Translations under genes and position numbers: made by a program
Notes under the pieces: model-generated
Database searches by the model: none
Seen by the model: only the letters and a program-made list of their open reading frames with translations
What the model was told of the DNA's origin: nothing
Shown here: in pieces, positions 13,768-25,439 of the stretch
Position numbering within the stretch: the stretch's first letter is position 1
Layout of the letters: each line of letters starts with the position of its first letter
Origin: Emydura subglobosa
Lineage: Eukaryota; Chordata; Testudines; Chelidae
Direction of reading: 5' to 3'
Assembly: GCA_007922225.1 (NCBI GenBank)
Contig: ML680086.1
Location: forward strand, 10,950,540-11,014,539
DNA: 64,000 bases

Positions 13768-15884
13768 TAAAACTGTAAGAATTCCTCAACTAGAGAGAAT
13801 ATTCTTTTAAGAAAATGAAATAAACACTCTGACGTCATTAAACAAATTCCCCCCTCTCCTTGCCTGTGTTTCTGAGACTGTTTCAGACTGATTCCCCCTC
13901 CTCCTCCCCACTTTTATCCTTGATTTTCAGGGTTTGTGTATGAGTGCTGTCCCAGATTTCCATCTCAGAGAGTTGGCAGCAGGGTACAGATCCAGACAGA
14001 TATTCATGAGTACATATACTGCAAGTGCTAACGCACCTTTAGAGAAATCCAAGCCCAAAGCACACCTTTGAAATTCTGTCTGAGTTCCATTATGCCCACC
14101 AGTAGCAACTCTGTTGATATACAGACATTGGAGGTAAAACTCATGACTTATTTACCAGCCAATTCCTTCCCTATGTTTCAAATTCAATCCAAAGGCAGCT
14201 CAGTTTCAACTGAGCTGTCAATATAATATACTGTGCTCTACTGCTCCCCTAACCTTTCCTGATATTACAGGATCCTTGCTTATTTGTAATGAAACAGTAT
14301 GAATAAATCAATGTATGTTAATATATAGCAAGTCTTCAATTTTTTATGAAGGTCTTCATAAGAATCTAATTCCTGGCTTTGCCAGAAAAAGTCTTTGAAC
14401 ATTTTAAGTCCCTTGTATTATGACAGGAGGAAAATGTTTCATTTTGAACAAAAAACAAGTATATAATGTTAAAAAGGAGTATCTATAACAACAGTGAGGA
14501 AAACATACAGAGGCTGATTCCTACTGACACCATGCAGGAGGAGCAGGGTCTACGCATATGAACACTGTTATTTGGAGAGAAGCAGATCACAGAAGAGATA
14601 CCCAAAGACTAGGCTGGATTATAAAGAAAAAGAGTGAATTCTACCCAGGTTCCTAATGCCATAGAGCTACAAGAACTGAGAAGAGCGGTACCCGCAAAAG
14701 CAGCTCTATTAAATCAGTTTGTCAGTAGTTTCAATGCAACCAGAAACTGGCTATACAGAGTCAGGTCTCAGGACAAAGGTCATTTAAAAAACCAACACAT
14801 TGTAAGCAGAACACTTTACACTTTATTCTCCATTGGGGGTAGAGCAGCAGGAACAATTGCAGATGCCTCACATCTTCAAAGAGGGAGGCAAAGAGGCTTC
14901 TAGTTAAAACACTATTAGGTTCTGAGCAAAGATCACAGCCCTGGCTCTGCCACCAATGTGGCAAATTTATAAAATAAAATATGTTCATTCAGTGTTAAGT
15001 TTTGAGTCATAAGCAGGAGTGAATGTTAAACTCTTGGAACCTGCACACAGTGTTTGCACTAATAAAGTGTAGAAATAGCAATTTTAGAACAGTCTTCAGG
15101 GACTGGATAGGAGTTCAGAGATCAGGAAATTGGGACTAGAATACGGAAATTTCCTGCGCTAGGTCACTGAAAATCATGCCCATATGATGGCCAACCAGTA
15201 TCCTATGTGAATTCTGTTAATGGGCTCAGTACAGGTCTTAGCAGACTGACTGAGTTCAACAATTCAGTTCACACAGACCACTGCGTTTCCATCCGATGGT
15301 ATTGACTTTTGATAACATTAATAGGGAGATCATAGAGCAGAAGTGGAGGAATCTTGTACTACAGCTATCCTTCATCTGTGGATAAATAAAAGAGGCTATG
15401 CATCAATAATGCATCCACCTTCACCATCTACCTTCATTTTCTTTTAAATTAACAGACAAAATAAAACAAAAAAACAACTAACAACATCAGAAATTGGATA
15501 CTTAAAGCAAATTAAAAACTCTGGCAATATTTTTGATACCAAGAAAGTTAGGGAGATTTACAATCGGCTTCTATTCATTAGAGTCTGCACAAAAGATTTG
15601 CATGGGGGGGACACATGAACCACAGAGGAACTCATGAAGTTTTGAACCTCATTCAGAGATGAATCCAAAATTCATCAAAGTTTTGGTCGGGAGTAAGCAG
15701 TGTTCAAGAGGGAGGGCCTGTTTCAGACTCAGTGTTGCAGCTTGGGCAAATTAGAGAGAGAAGCCCTGCCAACAAAAGTTTTGATTCAGATCAGAATCTT
15801 AAGTTTCTCATAGGGGTAGAGTGTTTTGGGGCAGGGTAGGGAAAGGGGATTATTCTTGGTATTACAGTGGCATGTAGAGAACCC

Positions 15885-15985
15885 AGAAGATGAAGGCCGC
15901 ATTGTACAAGGTGCTGTACACACAAACAGATGAAACAATCCCTGTCCCACCCACAGATAGAGAGGGAATACAGGGTAATAGGAAT
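15885..15985 (+). repeat. Old repeat fragment with ggtgctgtacac core
   Basis: It shares the ggtgctgtaca core with 7,270-7,350, followed by caatccctgtccca. It is likely an old dispersed sauropsid repeat. The family is not named with confidence. Confidence 0.35.
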
Positions 15986-16074
15986 GCAAATATGTTTCTG
16001 CACAGGTGAACTATGGGCACAATCTGTATGTAGCATTATTTGAACGATAAGTAAATAGGCCAGCATCAGTAGAT

Positions 16075-17134
16075 ATGGCTCAACATCTGCCTACCGACAT
16101 GAAGATGACTGGATGTGGAAGCTGCGGGATGTACATGATCCTGGAGGGGATATCTCAAAAGATCTTTGTTTCTATGAATTGCTGCTTAATAGAGAAGATT
16201 CAAGGGTTGGAGATGCAGGTGGAAACTCTGGTTAAGCGTAGAAGGGGGTTTGAGCAGATGATGGAGCAAAGAAATGAGGAGGCTGAAGGGAAAAACCCAG
16301 ACTTGCATATTGAAGCAGGACCAAAGAACTCTGAAGGGAGAACGCTGTGTGAGGAAAGTAGCCAGTAGAGGCATGTGACTGCAAGAATCCAGCAGAGGAA
16401 AAGACAGGCTAGTGAAGGAGAAACAGAGCTCAGAAACAGGTTTGTGGAGTTGGAAAATGAAGAAGGGGCACAGCAGGTGGTAACTGAAGGTGGGAGGGCA
16501 AGAAAGAAGAGAAGAGCAGCTAGTCCTATACATAGAGTGGATGAACCAATGGAGATACCACCAAATAAGAGCTCCAGGAGGATACAGGAATGGTTGCAGA
16601 GGATTTCAAAGGAGAATAGTAGACGAGATGGTCTATGTGATTGGGGACTCCCCTCCTGAGAAGAACAGACAGGCCTGTAACCGGAGTTGATCCGGAGAAC
16701 AGAAGGGTGTGCTGTCTGCTGGGTGCTAAGATACGGGATGTGGATCTGAGGCTGAAGAGGACCCTAGTGGGAGTGGGAAAGAGTCCACTGATTGTCCTTC
16801 ATGTGGTGTACAAATGATATAGCTAGATTCTCACTGGAATGTATCAAAGGAGACAATGTCAGGATGGGAAAAACTCTTAAGGAAATTGAGGCTCAGGTGA
16901 TCTTCAATGGGATTCTGCCTATCCCTAGAGGAGGACAACAAAGGCGTGACAAGATTCTGATGATCAACAGATGGCTCAGGTAGTGGTGCTATAAGAAAGG
17001 CTTTGGGATGTATGGTAACTGGGAGGCATTCATGGACAGAGGACTGTTCTCTTGGGATGGACTTCACCTGAGTAAGGAGGGAAATGCACTTCCAGGATGG
17101 AGTCTGGCACAACTGATTAAGAGAGCTTTGAACT
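16075..17134 (+). pseudogene. CR1 ORF1 remnant: Cys-rich start, coiled-coil-like region, esterase-like domain
   Basis: The first frame opens with a CR1-type Cys motif (TGCGSCGMYM, about 16,105-16,135), then a charged, helix-prone stretch rich in Glu, Lys and Arg, with a stop at about 16,366-16,368. The frame resumes at 16,375. A GDSL/SGNH hydrolase signature follows: YVIGDS near 16,634-16,651 (serine block), a disrupted GTND-type block near 16,803-16,820, and DGLHLS near 17,056-17,073 (Asp-His block). CR1 ORF1 proteins of several vertebrates carry such an esterase domain, thought to help handle RNA or membranes. The serine and Asp-His blocks are legible, but frameshifts separate them and the Asn block appears broken by an insertion. 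No functional protein is expected. Confidence 0.75.
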
Positions 17135-17289
17135 AGGGATTTGGGGAAGATGGTTGGGAGATGCCTGGGTAATCTCCATGCCTGATTTTAACATTCAGAG
17201 GGAGGAAAATGAAGTAAGGAAGGACACAGCAGTGGGTAGGAGAATGGACATTAAGAGGAAGGGTAGCATAGATACCAGTTTAATAGGCA

Positions 17290-18430
17290 ATACTGGCGGT
17301 AGAATGACTGTGCCAAATCAGATAAGGAACGTGAGCAAAGCCAAGCAGCAAAAATTAAGATGTTTGTATACCAATGTGAGGAGCCTGGGTAACAAAATGG
17401 AGGAACTAGAGCTACTGGTAGAGGAAGTGAAACCAGATATTATAGGGGTAACAGAAACATGGTGGAATAGTAGTCATGATTGGTGTACAGGTATTGAAGG
17501 GTATGTGCTGTTTAGGAAAGACAGAAATAAAGAAAAGGTGGTGGAATAGCATTGCACATCAATGATGAGGTAGACTGTAAATAAATTAGAAGTGATAAGT
17601 GAGAAGTGATAAGACAGAGTGTCTGGGTAAAAATCACATTGGGGAGAAAACTACTAGAGCTTCCCCTAGGAGAGTGCTTGGGGTGTGCTACAGACCACTG
17701 GGATCAGATCTGGACATGGATAGAGACTTCTTTAATATTTTAATGAAGTAAATTCTACTGGGAACTGTGTGATTATGGGAGACTTAACTTCCCAGATATA
17801 GACTGGAGGACAAGTGCTATTAGTAATAATAAGACCCAGATTTTCCTGGATGTGATAGCTGATGAATTCTTTCACCAAATAGTTACTGACCCAACAAGAG
17901 GGGATGCCATTTTAGATTTGGTATTAGTGAGTAGTGAGGACCTCATAGAAGAACTGGTTGTAGGGGACAACCTTGGTTCAAGCGACCATGAACTAATTCA
18001 GTTCAAACTAAATGGAAGGATAAACAAAAATAGATCTGTGAATAGGGTCTTTGACTTCAAAAAGGCTAACTTTAAAAAAGTAAGGGAATTAGTTGGGGAA
18101 GTGGACTTGGTTGAAGAACTCATGGATCTAAAGGTGGAGGAGGCTTGGAATTACTTCAAGTCAAAGTTGCAGGAACTATCTGAAGTCTGCATCCAAAGGA
18201 AGGGGAAAAAATTCATAGGCAAAAGTTGTATACCAAACTGGATGAGTAAGCATCTCAGAAAGGAGATTAAGAGAAAACAGAAAGCCTACAAGGAGTGGAA
18301 AATGGGAGGGATCAGCAAGGAAAGCTACCTCTTGGAGATCAGAACACGTAGAGATAATGTGAGAAAGGCCAAAAGTCAAGTAGAGTTGGACCTTGCAAAG
18401 GGAATTAAAACCAATAGTAAAAGGTTCTAG
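17290..18430 (+). pseudogene. CR1 ORF2 endonuclease region, broken
   Basis: The apurinic/apyrimidinic-type endonuclease begins with LRCLYTNVRSLGNKMEEL near 17,358. The VTETWW motif follows at about 17,447-17,464, with IEGYVLFRKDR after it. A stop at 17,547-17,549 breaks the frame. The downstream half resumes about 17,852 with VTDPTRGDAILDLVL and GSSDHELIQF, the C-terminal SDH block whose His and Asp are catalytic in this family. A linker rich in Lys and Arg follows, up to a stop at 18,430. The middle portion (17,550-17,850) is frameshifted. Confidence 0.85.
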
Positions 18431-20043
18431 GAAGAAAACAAAAAAGAAGTGGGACCGCTAAGCACTGAGGATGTGGTGGAGGTTAAGGATAATCTAGGCA
18501 TAGCTGAATACCTAAACAAATACTTTGCCTCCGTTTTTAATGAGGCTAATGATGAACTTGGTGATAGTGGTAAGGTGGCTAATGGGAATGAGGATATGGA
18601 GGTTGAAATTACCACATCTGAGGTAGAAGCCAAACTCAAACAGCTTAATGGGACTAAATCAGGGGGAGCGGATAATTTCCATCCAAGAATGTTAAAGGAA
18701 CTAGCACATGAAATTGCAAGCCCACTAGCAAGGATTTTTAATTAATCTAAACTCAGGGGTTGTACCGTATGACTGGAGAATTGCTAACATAATTCCTATT
18801 TTTAAGAAAGCGGAGAAAAATGATCCTGGTAACTACAGGTCTGTTAGTTTAACCTCAGTTGTATGCAACGTGTAGGAAAATATTTTGAAAGAGAAAGTAG
18901 TTAAGGACATCAAGGTTAACGGTAATTGGGACAAAATATAACATGGCTTTACAAAAGGTAGATCATGCCAGACCAACCTGATCTCCTTTTTTGAGAAGAT
19001 AACACATTTTTTAGACAAAGGGAATGCAATGGATCTAATTTACCTAGACTTCAGTAAGGCATTTGATATGGTTACATAGGGAATTATTAGTTAAATTGGA
19101 AAAGATGGGGATTAATATGAAAATTGAGAGGTGGATAAAAAAGTGGTTAAAGGGAGACTACAATGGATCACACTGAAAGGTGAACTGTCAGGCTGGAGGG
19201 AGGTTACTAGTGGAGTTTCTCAGGGATCGGTCTTAGGACCAATCTTATTTAACCTTTTTATTACTGACCTTGGCACAAAAAGTGGGAATGTGCTAATAAA
19301 ATTTGTGGATGCCACAAAGTTGGGAGGTATTGGCAATACAGATAAGGACCGGGATATCATACAAGAATATCTGGATCATATTGTAAACTGGAGTAATAGA
19401 AATAGGATGAAACTTAATAGTGGAAGGGCCTGGGCATATTGGCTGACTATGAGGATAACTCACAGGATGAGTATGAGCTACCAATGTGATGTGGCCATGA
19501 AAAAAAGTTAGTGCGGTCCTAGGATGCATCAAATGAGGTATTTCCAGTAGAGATAGGGAGGTGTTAGTACTGTTATAAAAGGCGCTGGTGAGCCCTCCTC
19601 TGGAATATTGTATGCAGTTCTGGTCCCCCATGTTTAAGAAAGATAAATTCAAACTGGAACAGGTGCAGAGAAGGGCTACTAGGATGATCCATGGAATGGA
19701 AAACTTGACTTATGAGAGAAGACTCAAAGAGCTTCGCTTGTTTAGCCTAACAAAAAGAAAGTTGAAGGGAGATATGATTGCTCTCTATCAGTTCACCAAA
19801 GGGATAAATACCAGGGAGAGAGAGGAGTTGTGTAAGTTCAGTGCCAATGTGGACACAAGAACTAATGGATATAAACTGTCCATCAGGAAGTTTAGACTTG
19901 AAATTAGACACAGGTTTCTAATAATCAGAGGGGTGAAGTTCTGGAATAGCCTTCCAAGGGGAGCAGTGGGAGCAAAAAACCTAGCTGGCTTCAAAACTGA
20001 GCTTGATAAATTTATGGAGGGATGGGATGATGGGACAGCCTGA
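18431..20043 (+). pseudogene. CR1 ORF2 reverse transcriptase and C-terminal region, broken
   Basis: Consecutive frames match CR1 reverse transcriptase. LNKYFASVFNEA and KSGGADNFHPRMLKEL lie at 18,449-18,745; DPGNYRSVSLTS near 18,820; LIYLDFSKAFDM near 19,036; GVSQGSVLGPILFNLF near 19,206-19,260. The catalytic block expected as FADDTKLG reads FVDATKLG near 19,303, so one of the two essential Asp residues is replaced by Ala. The C-terminal part (19,588-20,043) contains LEQVQRRATRMIHG and the typical FWNSLP ending. Stops and shifts between the pieces, plus the active-site loss, show that it is inactive. Confidence 0.88.
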
Positions 20044-20387
20044 TTTGGCAAATGACTGATCTTGGACTATTGTGGTAGATATGCCAATGGAGTAGGTTCT
20101 GAGTTATTACATAAAATTCTTTCTTGGGTTTTTGACAAGTGAGACTTCCCACATGCTCAGGGTTTAACTGATCACCAAATTTGGGGTTGGGAAGGAATTT
20201 TCCCCCATGGAAGATTGGCAAAGGCTGTGGGGGTTTTTTGCCTTCCTCTGTAGAATTGGCCACGGCTCACTTGCTGGTGGATTCTCTGTACTTTGAAGTC
20301 TTTAAACCATAATTTGAGGACTTTAATAACTCACTCATAGGTTAGAGCTTTATTACAGGAGTGGGTGGGTGAGATTCTGTGGCATGC

Positions 20388-22580
20388 TTAAACCCTTCTC
20401 TGCTTTCCACATGAAGAACCTTGAATTTGGAAGTGGGTTAGGAATACATATAAGGAACCAAACTGAAAACCAGAGGGTCCAGTTTCTATTCCCAGTTCTG
20501 CCACAGGCCTGGATGGCAAGTTACTTCTCTCTACACCTCAGTTTTGTCAATTGTAAAATGGGGACTATGATGCCCACACCTTTTAAAATATTTGCGCTCG
20601 ATGGATGAATAGGATTAGATCATGGCTAAATATTGATATTTAAGCAGCAAATTCAAGAGTGAGCAGCGAAGTAAATATGGTAACACTGAAAACAAGGCTC
20701 TGTTTGATTTGGATGAGACCCAATTCCTCTCCCATCGCAGGTAGATCAGCACTTTTTCATTCCCAGGAAATGTGACTTCTGTCTTTTAAGGTAAGTGAAG
20801 GACAGTAGCTCTAATGCAGAGTGCGGCATACTGCTGGAAGACTGCATAATCCCTTTGCCACTCAGCTCTCCCACTGCACCTCAAACTTGTGCTGTAACAC
20901 CCCCTGCAACTGGAGTTTTAGCTCTCTCTGACTGGCTATGCCAAAAGCATCTTCCATCTCATCTGAAGCTTCTGTTCTAGTCCTGGCTCCCTACACAGCT
21001 CTGCCAGTGTACCTCAGTCCTGATCAGCAACCTACCCTGCTACTCCAGTATTGGACTATCCAAACACAACTATGCAGCATACCTCACTCATGACATGCAG
21101 CTTCCTGCTATAGCAGTCATGGGTGTTTCCCAATCAGAGACTTCAAAGTGTGTGACGTGTGATGGGTTCATGTTGCTGAAAGAAAAAAGGCTATAATAAT
21201 ATTACTTTTCTAGAGTGTATTTCATGTAAACAACCCCAAATCTCTTTGCAAACAGTACAAGCTACTTAGAAGATATATAGACTAATCCCTGAACGCAGAC
21301 CACCAAACTGACTGATTTCTGGGCAAAGTTTCCTGATGTGAAAGGCTCCTGTAGTGACTGATTATATCTTCACACCTCTTTTCCCTTAGGATTCCTCCAC
21401 AGGTAGGAAGTGAACACCTGTTTATTTCCATGCTGAATCTAGACTGTCATGCCACTGATATACCAAATGCTTGACTACGAGATTTTAGACTATCCCAAGT
21501 CAGTTGACACAATAGATAGTACTTGTCAAATCACATCTATCCATTCTTATCAAATATAACCAGGTGCAAGAGACACACCAAATAGTAAGTATAGCGTGGC
21601 TCTCTCCTTCTCTGAAGCTTATGCAAGTTGAAATTGCCAAATTGGGAGTAATAACATGGAATCAAGAAATGGAAAATTTAGGTTGAATAAGAAAATTGCC
21701 TAACAGTGTGACCAGTTAGACTATGGAGTAGTCTCCTAAGGGAATTGATGGTAGCTCCTACCATGAGTCATTTACAGATGTATTGACACATGACTGCAGA
21801 TCACACTATTTTGGGAACAGCCCTGCAATGGTGCAGGGATGGACTGGATAGCTCTGTCCAGTCTCTAATATTTGTGGGTCAAATTCATCACACCTCAGCC
21901 CTCCACAAACAAGGACCAGAAGCAGCAGAACCTGTGAGATCTTACTCCATGTACAGCACATGTGTGGGGGGAGGCTACTACTTGAGAATCTTTGCAGGCG
22001 CTCCACACCCTCTGCACCCTCTGACAGCTGTGATTCCTTCCTCACCACAACAAGAGAACATTTGGGGGTTGTGGTGGCATCCCTGGGCTCTGGAATGACT
22101 CTGCTGCCACTTGTGGTCTTGGATGAAGAATTCCATGATCCCAACTATTGTATTCTAACCATAGTTGTCATCAGTTCAGCTAAAACACAGCACAGCCAAG
22201 GGCAACCCAATACAAAGGAAATCTAAATAATCCTTGGGATCCCTTTCAATGAGCTAATAAATAGTGTTGCTTCAATGTATTCACATCATAGTTTAGAAGT
22301 GAAGCAATGAGAATGTAATAAACCAGAAGCAATAAGAGAAGCTACACAGATAAACAACAGTCATGTTCCCACCACTATATGAGGAATGGAGTACTGAGTC
22401 AAGTACTCATCTGACCTGACTGGCTAAACATTATTTATTCTGGATATGTCCTGAGGAGTGTCAAGGCTCTGTTGAATTTAGCTTATGTTAAATAACACTG
22501 TTCACAGTGTGTGTGACCTAAGAGCATCCCAGTGCTAGAGCATAAGGGACCCCATGATATCTGGTAAAGTTTCAGCTGGC
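20388..22580. other. Intronic sequence between CR1 and an LTR-like block
   Basis: Only one repeat is assignable here, the reverse MIR-like SINE at 20,460-20,595. The part at 21,790-22,230 has overlapping open frames on both strands with no recognisable domain and may be an unassigned repeat. Confidence 0.4.
20460..20595 (-). repeat. MIR-like SINE, reverse orientation
   Basis: On the plus strand it reads ttcccagttctgccac, ggcaagttacttctct, cctcagtttt and gtaaaatggggac, in that order. This is the reverse complement of the MIR core order seen at 9,830. Confidence 0.8.
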
Positions 22581-23870
22581 CTGACCAGTTCAGTGTACCC
22601 CAATTCATTAATGTCATAAACTGTATCTGATCTGTGTCATGTAAAGTATCATTGAAAAACTAATACCACAATGATCATTAATATTCTTGCATGGTGTCTG
22701 TTCAATAAACACCCAAGGGACCACACAAATGTGAAGGAAATGTTGGACTAAAATGTGTTTACCAGACAAGTCTGGGGAGTGGATAAACTGGTTTCTCCCA
22801 GACAAAGGAAAAGCCAACACATCCAGCCAGGTGTAATTAGTCAATTGGCCTTTTCATGTCAAGTGGCCATTCATTTCCATCAGAGGAGGCAGGAACAGAT
22901 TAATATGCATTATAGCAAAGACCAATGGGGAAGAAACCACCATGGAACTTCCTTCACCACTAGAGTACATGTCCCATTTGTCACATTTGAATAAACTTTA
23001 TTTGGGAGGATGGGTGAATATTCAGAAGAGTCTATTTCAAAGGTTCACTGGACTATAAAGAGAGGAGCAAAGAAACCACACCTAAAATGACAAAGAAACT
23101 GAGCCTTTGTCTTTGAGGAGAGATCCTGACCAAAGGGGTGGTCTGCCATCTTGCTGGAAGAAGTATGTGGTAAGAATTTTACCCAATATCTAGACAATAG
23201 TTAGGTAAATCTTAGCATTAGAAAACATTTTTTACTTTTATGTGTATATAACCTTTTCAGTCTTTATCCCTTATAGCTGATCCCACTTAAAACCTATTTC
23301 TTTGTAATTAAATAAACTTGTTTTACTTTTAATCTAAACCCATCCAGTGCTTTGTCTGAATTGAAGTGATTGTTAACTCCAGCCATGCATTTTGTCTCTT
23401 TAGAGGAGTAAACAAACATTACTATTTCTCTGAATGGTCCAGGAAAAGACTAGACATTGCAGAGCGCAGAGTTTGGAGAAAATTCAGGACTGTGGGGTTA
23501 CTGGGGTCATCTTGCCAGATGTAACCAAAGCTGGTGGAAACCAGTGAGTGACTGTGTTGCTGCAGGGGGGAAACTGTTTATAGCAGAGTTCTGGATCAGG
23601 ATTGCACAGTATATGGAGTGGATGCTTGTTGCTGACTGTGACCATCCCAGATGGGAGCTGCAGCAACTGAGAATTTAAAGCACTCAGGGTTACAGGGCAA
23701 GTGGTGGCACAACCCCTCACTGGTCTGTCTTGCACCCCAGAACATGACAATGGAGTTATGTTCAGTCCACATCCTTTGTGAATATCTATTTCAAACCATA
23801 AGGAACCAGCTCAATATCAGAAGGTCAGCCCTTGGGGGAACATGATGCTGACAGTGAATGGTGACTGCAT
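22580..23870 (+). repeat. LTR-like or unclassified dispersed repeat, about 1.3 kb
   Basis: The block contains two polyadenylation-type stretches (tgaataaactttatttgg near 22,990 and ttaaataaacttgtttta near 23,308). GC-mixed sequence without a coding frame follows. The section ttaaataaacttgttttac and the segment near 22,650 resemble, from memory, repeats common in turtle genomes. The block near 45,000-45,340 may be related. No terminal duplication or reverse transcriptase is seen, so the class is inference. Confidence 0.35.
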
Positions 23871-24800
23871 GTTTCATTTGCAAGTGTCCAATGACACACA
23901 ATCAGCATATTATATCTTAGAGCATATTCAAAAGGACATAAGAAATCAGTGTAAAGAGTGTTGTGACATGCAGGCATTTCCCTTCTTTCACTATTTCAAT
24001 GGACTGTCACACACAGAGTTTTCAATCAAGTTAAATTAAATGTTCACCCCTTTCCATTAAACAGAAGAGACCCAGATTATTCGTCTTTTGGTTTTGCCCA
24101 TTCAAGTTAAGATCTCATAATATCTCTAGCATCAATGAAGTAAAAAACCCAACTATATGGAATCTGGTTTCAAGCTAGGAACTTTTTATCTGCTAGGAAA
24201 AAAACCCTTATAGTACTTTGCTAGAGAAGGAATTGAATGAAAAACAAGCAACCAAACACTCCGGTTTCTTTGAAAACTTTACTGATTGTGGAAACCTTTA
24301 TTATAAAGGGGAAAACTGAAGCAAAGCTAGTAACACTATGAATCATGGGGATATTTTCCACTGTGAAACTTAAAAAAATATATAAAGATTTCCCACTTAC
24401 CACACACAGCTTTCATGAAGATTAGTTAATGTATGCACTGTCCTTTGAACACTAAGTGCTATAGAAACAGCAAGTATTATTATTCCTAGCTTTAAAACAT
24501 CATGTGCTGACTTATGATGGAACATCTCATGCTTTCTTGAAATCCCACTTCACCATCGGTGACCCCATGAGTGGTGTGCTTTCTCTATATATCTGTAGGC
24601 TTTAAATTAAAGTTCAAAGTTTTCCTCTGTGTAGTACAATCAAATTGCATGTTATTGTGCATTATTTCTCATAATTCATCTTCCCTTTGCCTTAGAAAAT
24701 TAGTCCTGTCCCTTAGAACCAAGAAGTATCTCCCTGTAGATGCACACTTCTATTTACCTAAACAAACAAATCAACATCATCACATACAAAGCCTGGGAAA
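23870..24800. other. Intronic sequence, little recognised
   Basis: A possible 3' end of a MIR or L2 element occurs near 24,415-24,490 (ctttgaacactaagtgctat, then a tattattatt tail). Nothing else is assignable. Confidence 0.35.
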
Positions 24801-24805
24801 CACAC

Positions 24806-25338
24806 CGGGTACATCTACACTGCAGTGCAAGCCCAGGGTTCAAACTCAGGTTCAAGCCTCTACCCCCATCTGTTGATACCCAAATCTCACTAACCCAGGG
24901 CTTGGACACCCCCTTCTCTCCCCAGAGATGGAGTCACGCCCTGACCCAAGGTTCAAGCCCTATTGCTCTGCAGCATAGACGCAACCCCACTAGTACTCTG
25001 ATATTTTGCCAAAAGTATTCCACAATCCCACAAGCCAACTTTCTTTGTCCTCTGGACAGTCAAGTCTGGTGGACAGTAACTTTTTTCCTATGCTGCACCA
25101 TGAACAGAATGGCCACATTTTGGGAGGGCGCCAGGAAGCCTGTGATATAGGTGGTTGGACTTGGAACCATATCATGCACGGTAGCTTCTGGAGCCTCAGG
25201 TTGGGACCCAGGGTTCAACAATTCCTAACCTGGGGTTACAAATGAATGTAGATGCTCAAGCCCTAGGTTAACAAACCCAGGGTCTGCTAATTTGAGTTTT
25301 ACTAAACCTGGCTTGCACTGCAGTGCAGACATAGCCAC
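24806..25338. mobile_element. Nonautonomous DNA transposon with terminal inverted repeats, 533 bp
   Basis: The left end ACATCTACACTGCAGTGCAA and the right end (reverse complement ATGTCTGCACTGCAGTGCAA) match in 18 of 20 positions. Subterminal segments also pair: cccagggttcaaa on the left with aacctagggcttgag-type sequence on the right. It has no coding capacity. The TGTCTACACTGC-type ends resemble hAT-like MITEs of turtles and crocodilians. No convincing target duplication is visible. Confidence 0.75.
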
Positions 25339-25439
25339 TGACGCATGGCACATGACGGGTTAACATTTACTTTTCAACAATGGTATTTGTGAAATGGGTT
25401 TCACATATTCAACAAGAGATATCACAGCAGATCATGGTT

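Larger units (their letters stand above)
13221..16050 (-). other. PTPRT: Intron immediately upstream of the 202-bp PTPRT exon
   Basis: This is the 3' end of a long intron. It contains a T-tract (13,378-13,394), a small palindromic repeat (13,690-13,767) and an old repeat fragment (15,890-15,960). No other coding sequence is recognised before the CR1 at about 16,060. Confidence 0.6.
16060..20387 (+). mobile_element. Nearly full-length, decayed CR1 LINE
   Basis: In order, the element holds an ORF1-like region, an AP endonuclease, a reverse transcriptase, the CR1 C-terminal region and a 3' UTR. All reading frames are interrupted, so it is dead. The 3' UTR contains gaagtctttaaaccataa and gtgggtgggtgagattctgt. 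It stops at about 20,387, before the final section and octamer tail usual for CR1, so the 3' end is truncated or deleted. It lies antisense to PTPRT, like many intronic LINEs. The 5' start is approximate because the leader is not clearly delimited. Confidence 0.9.
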
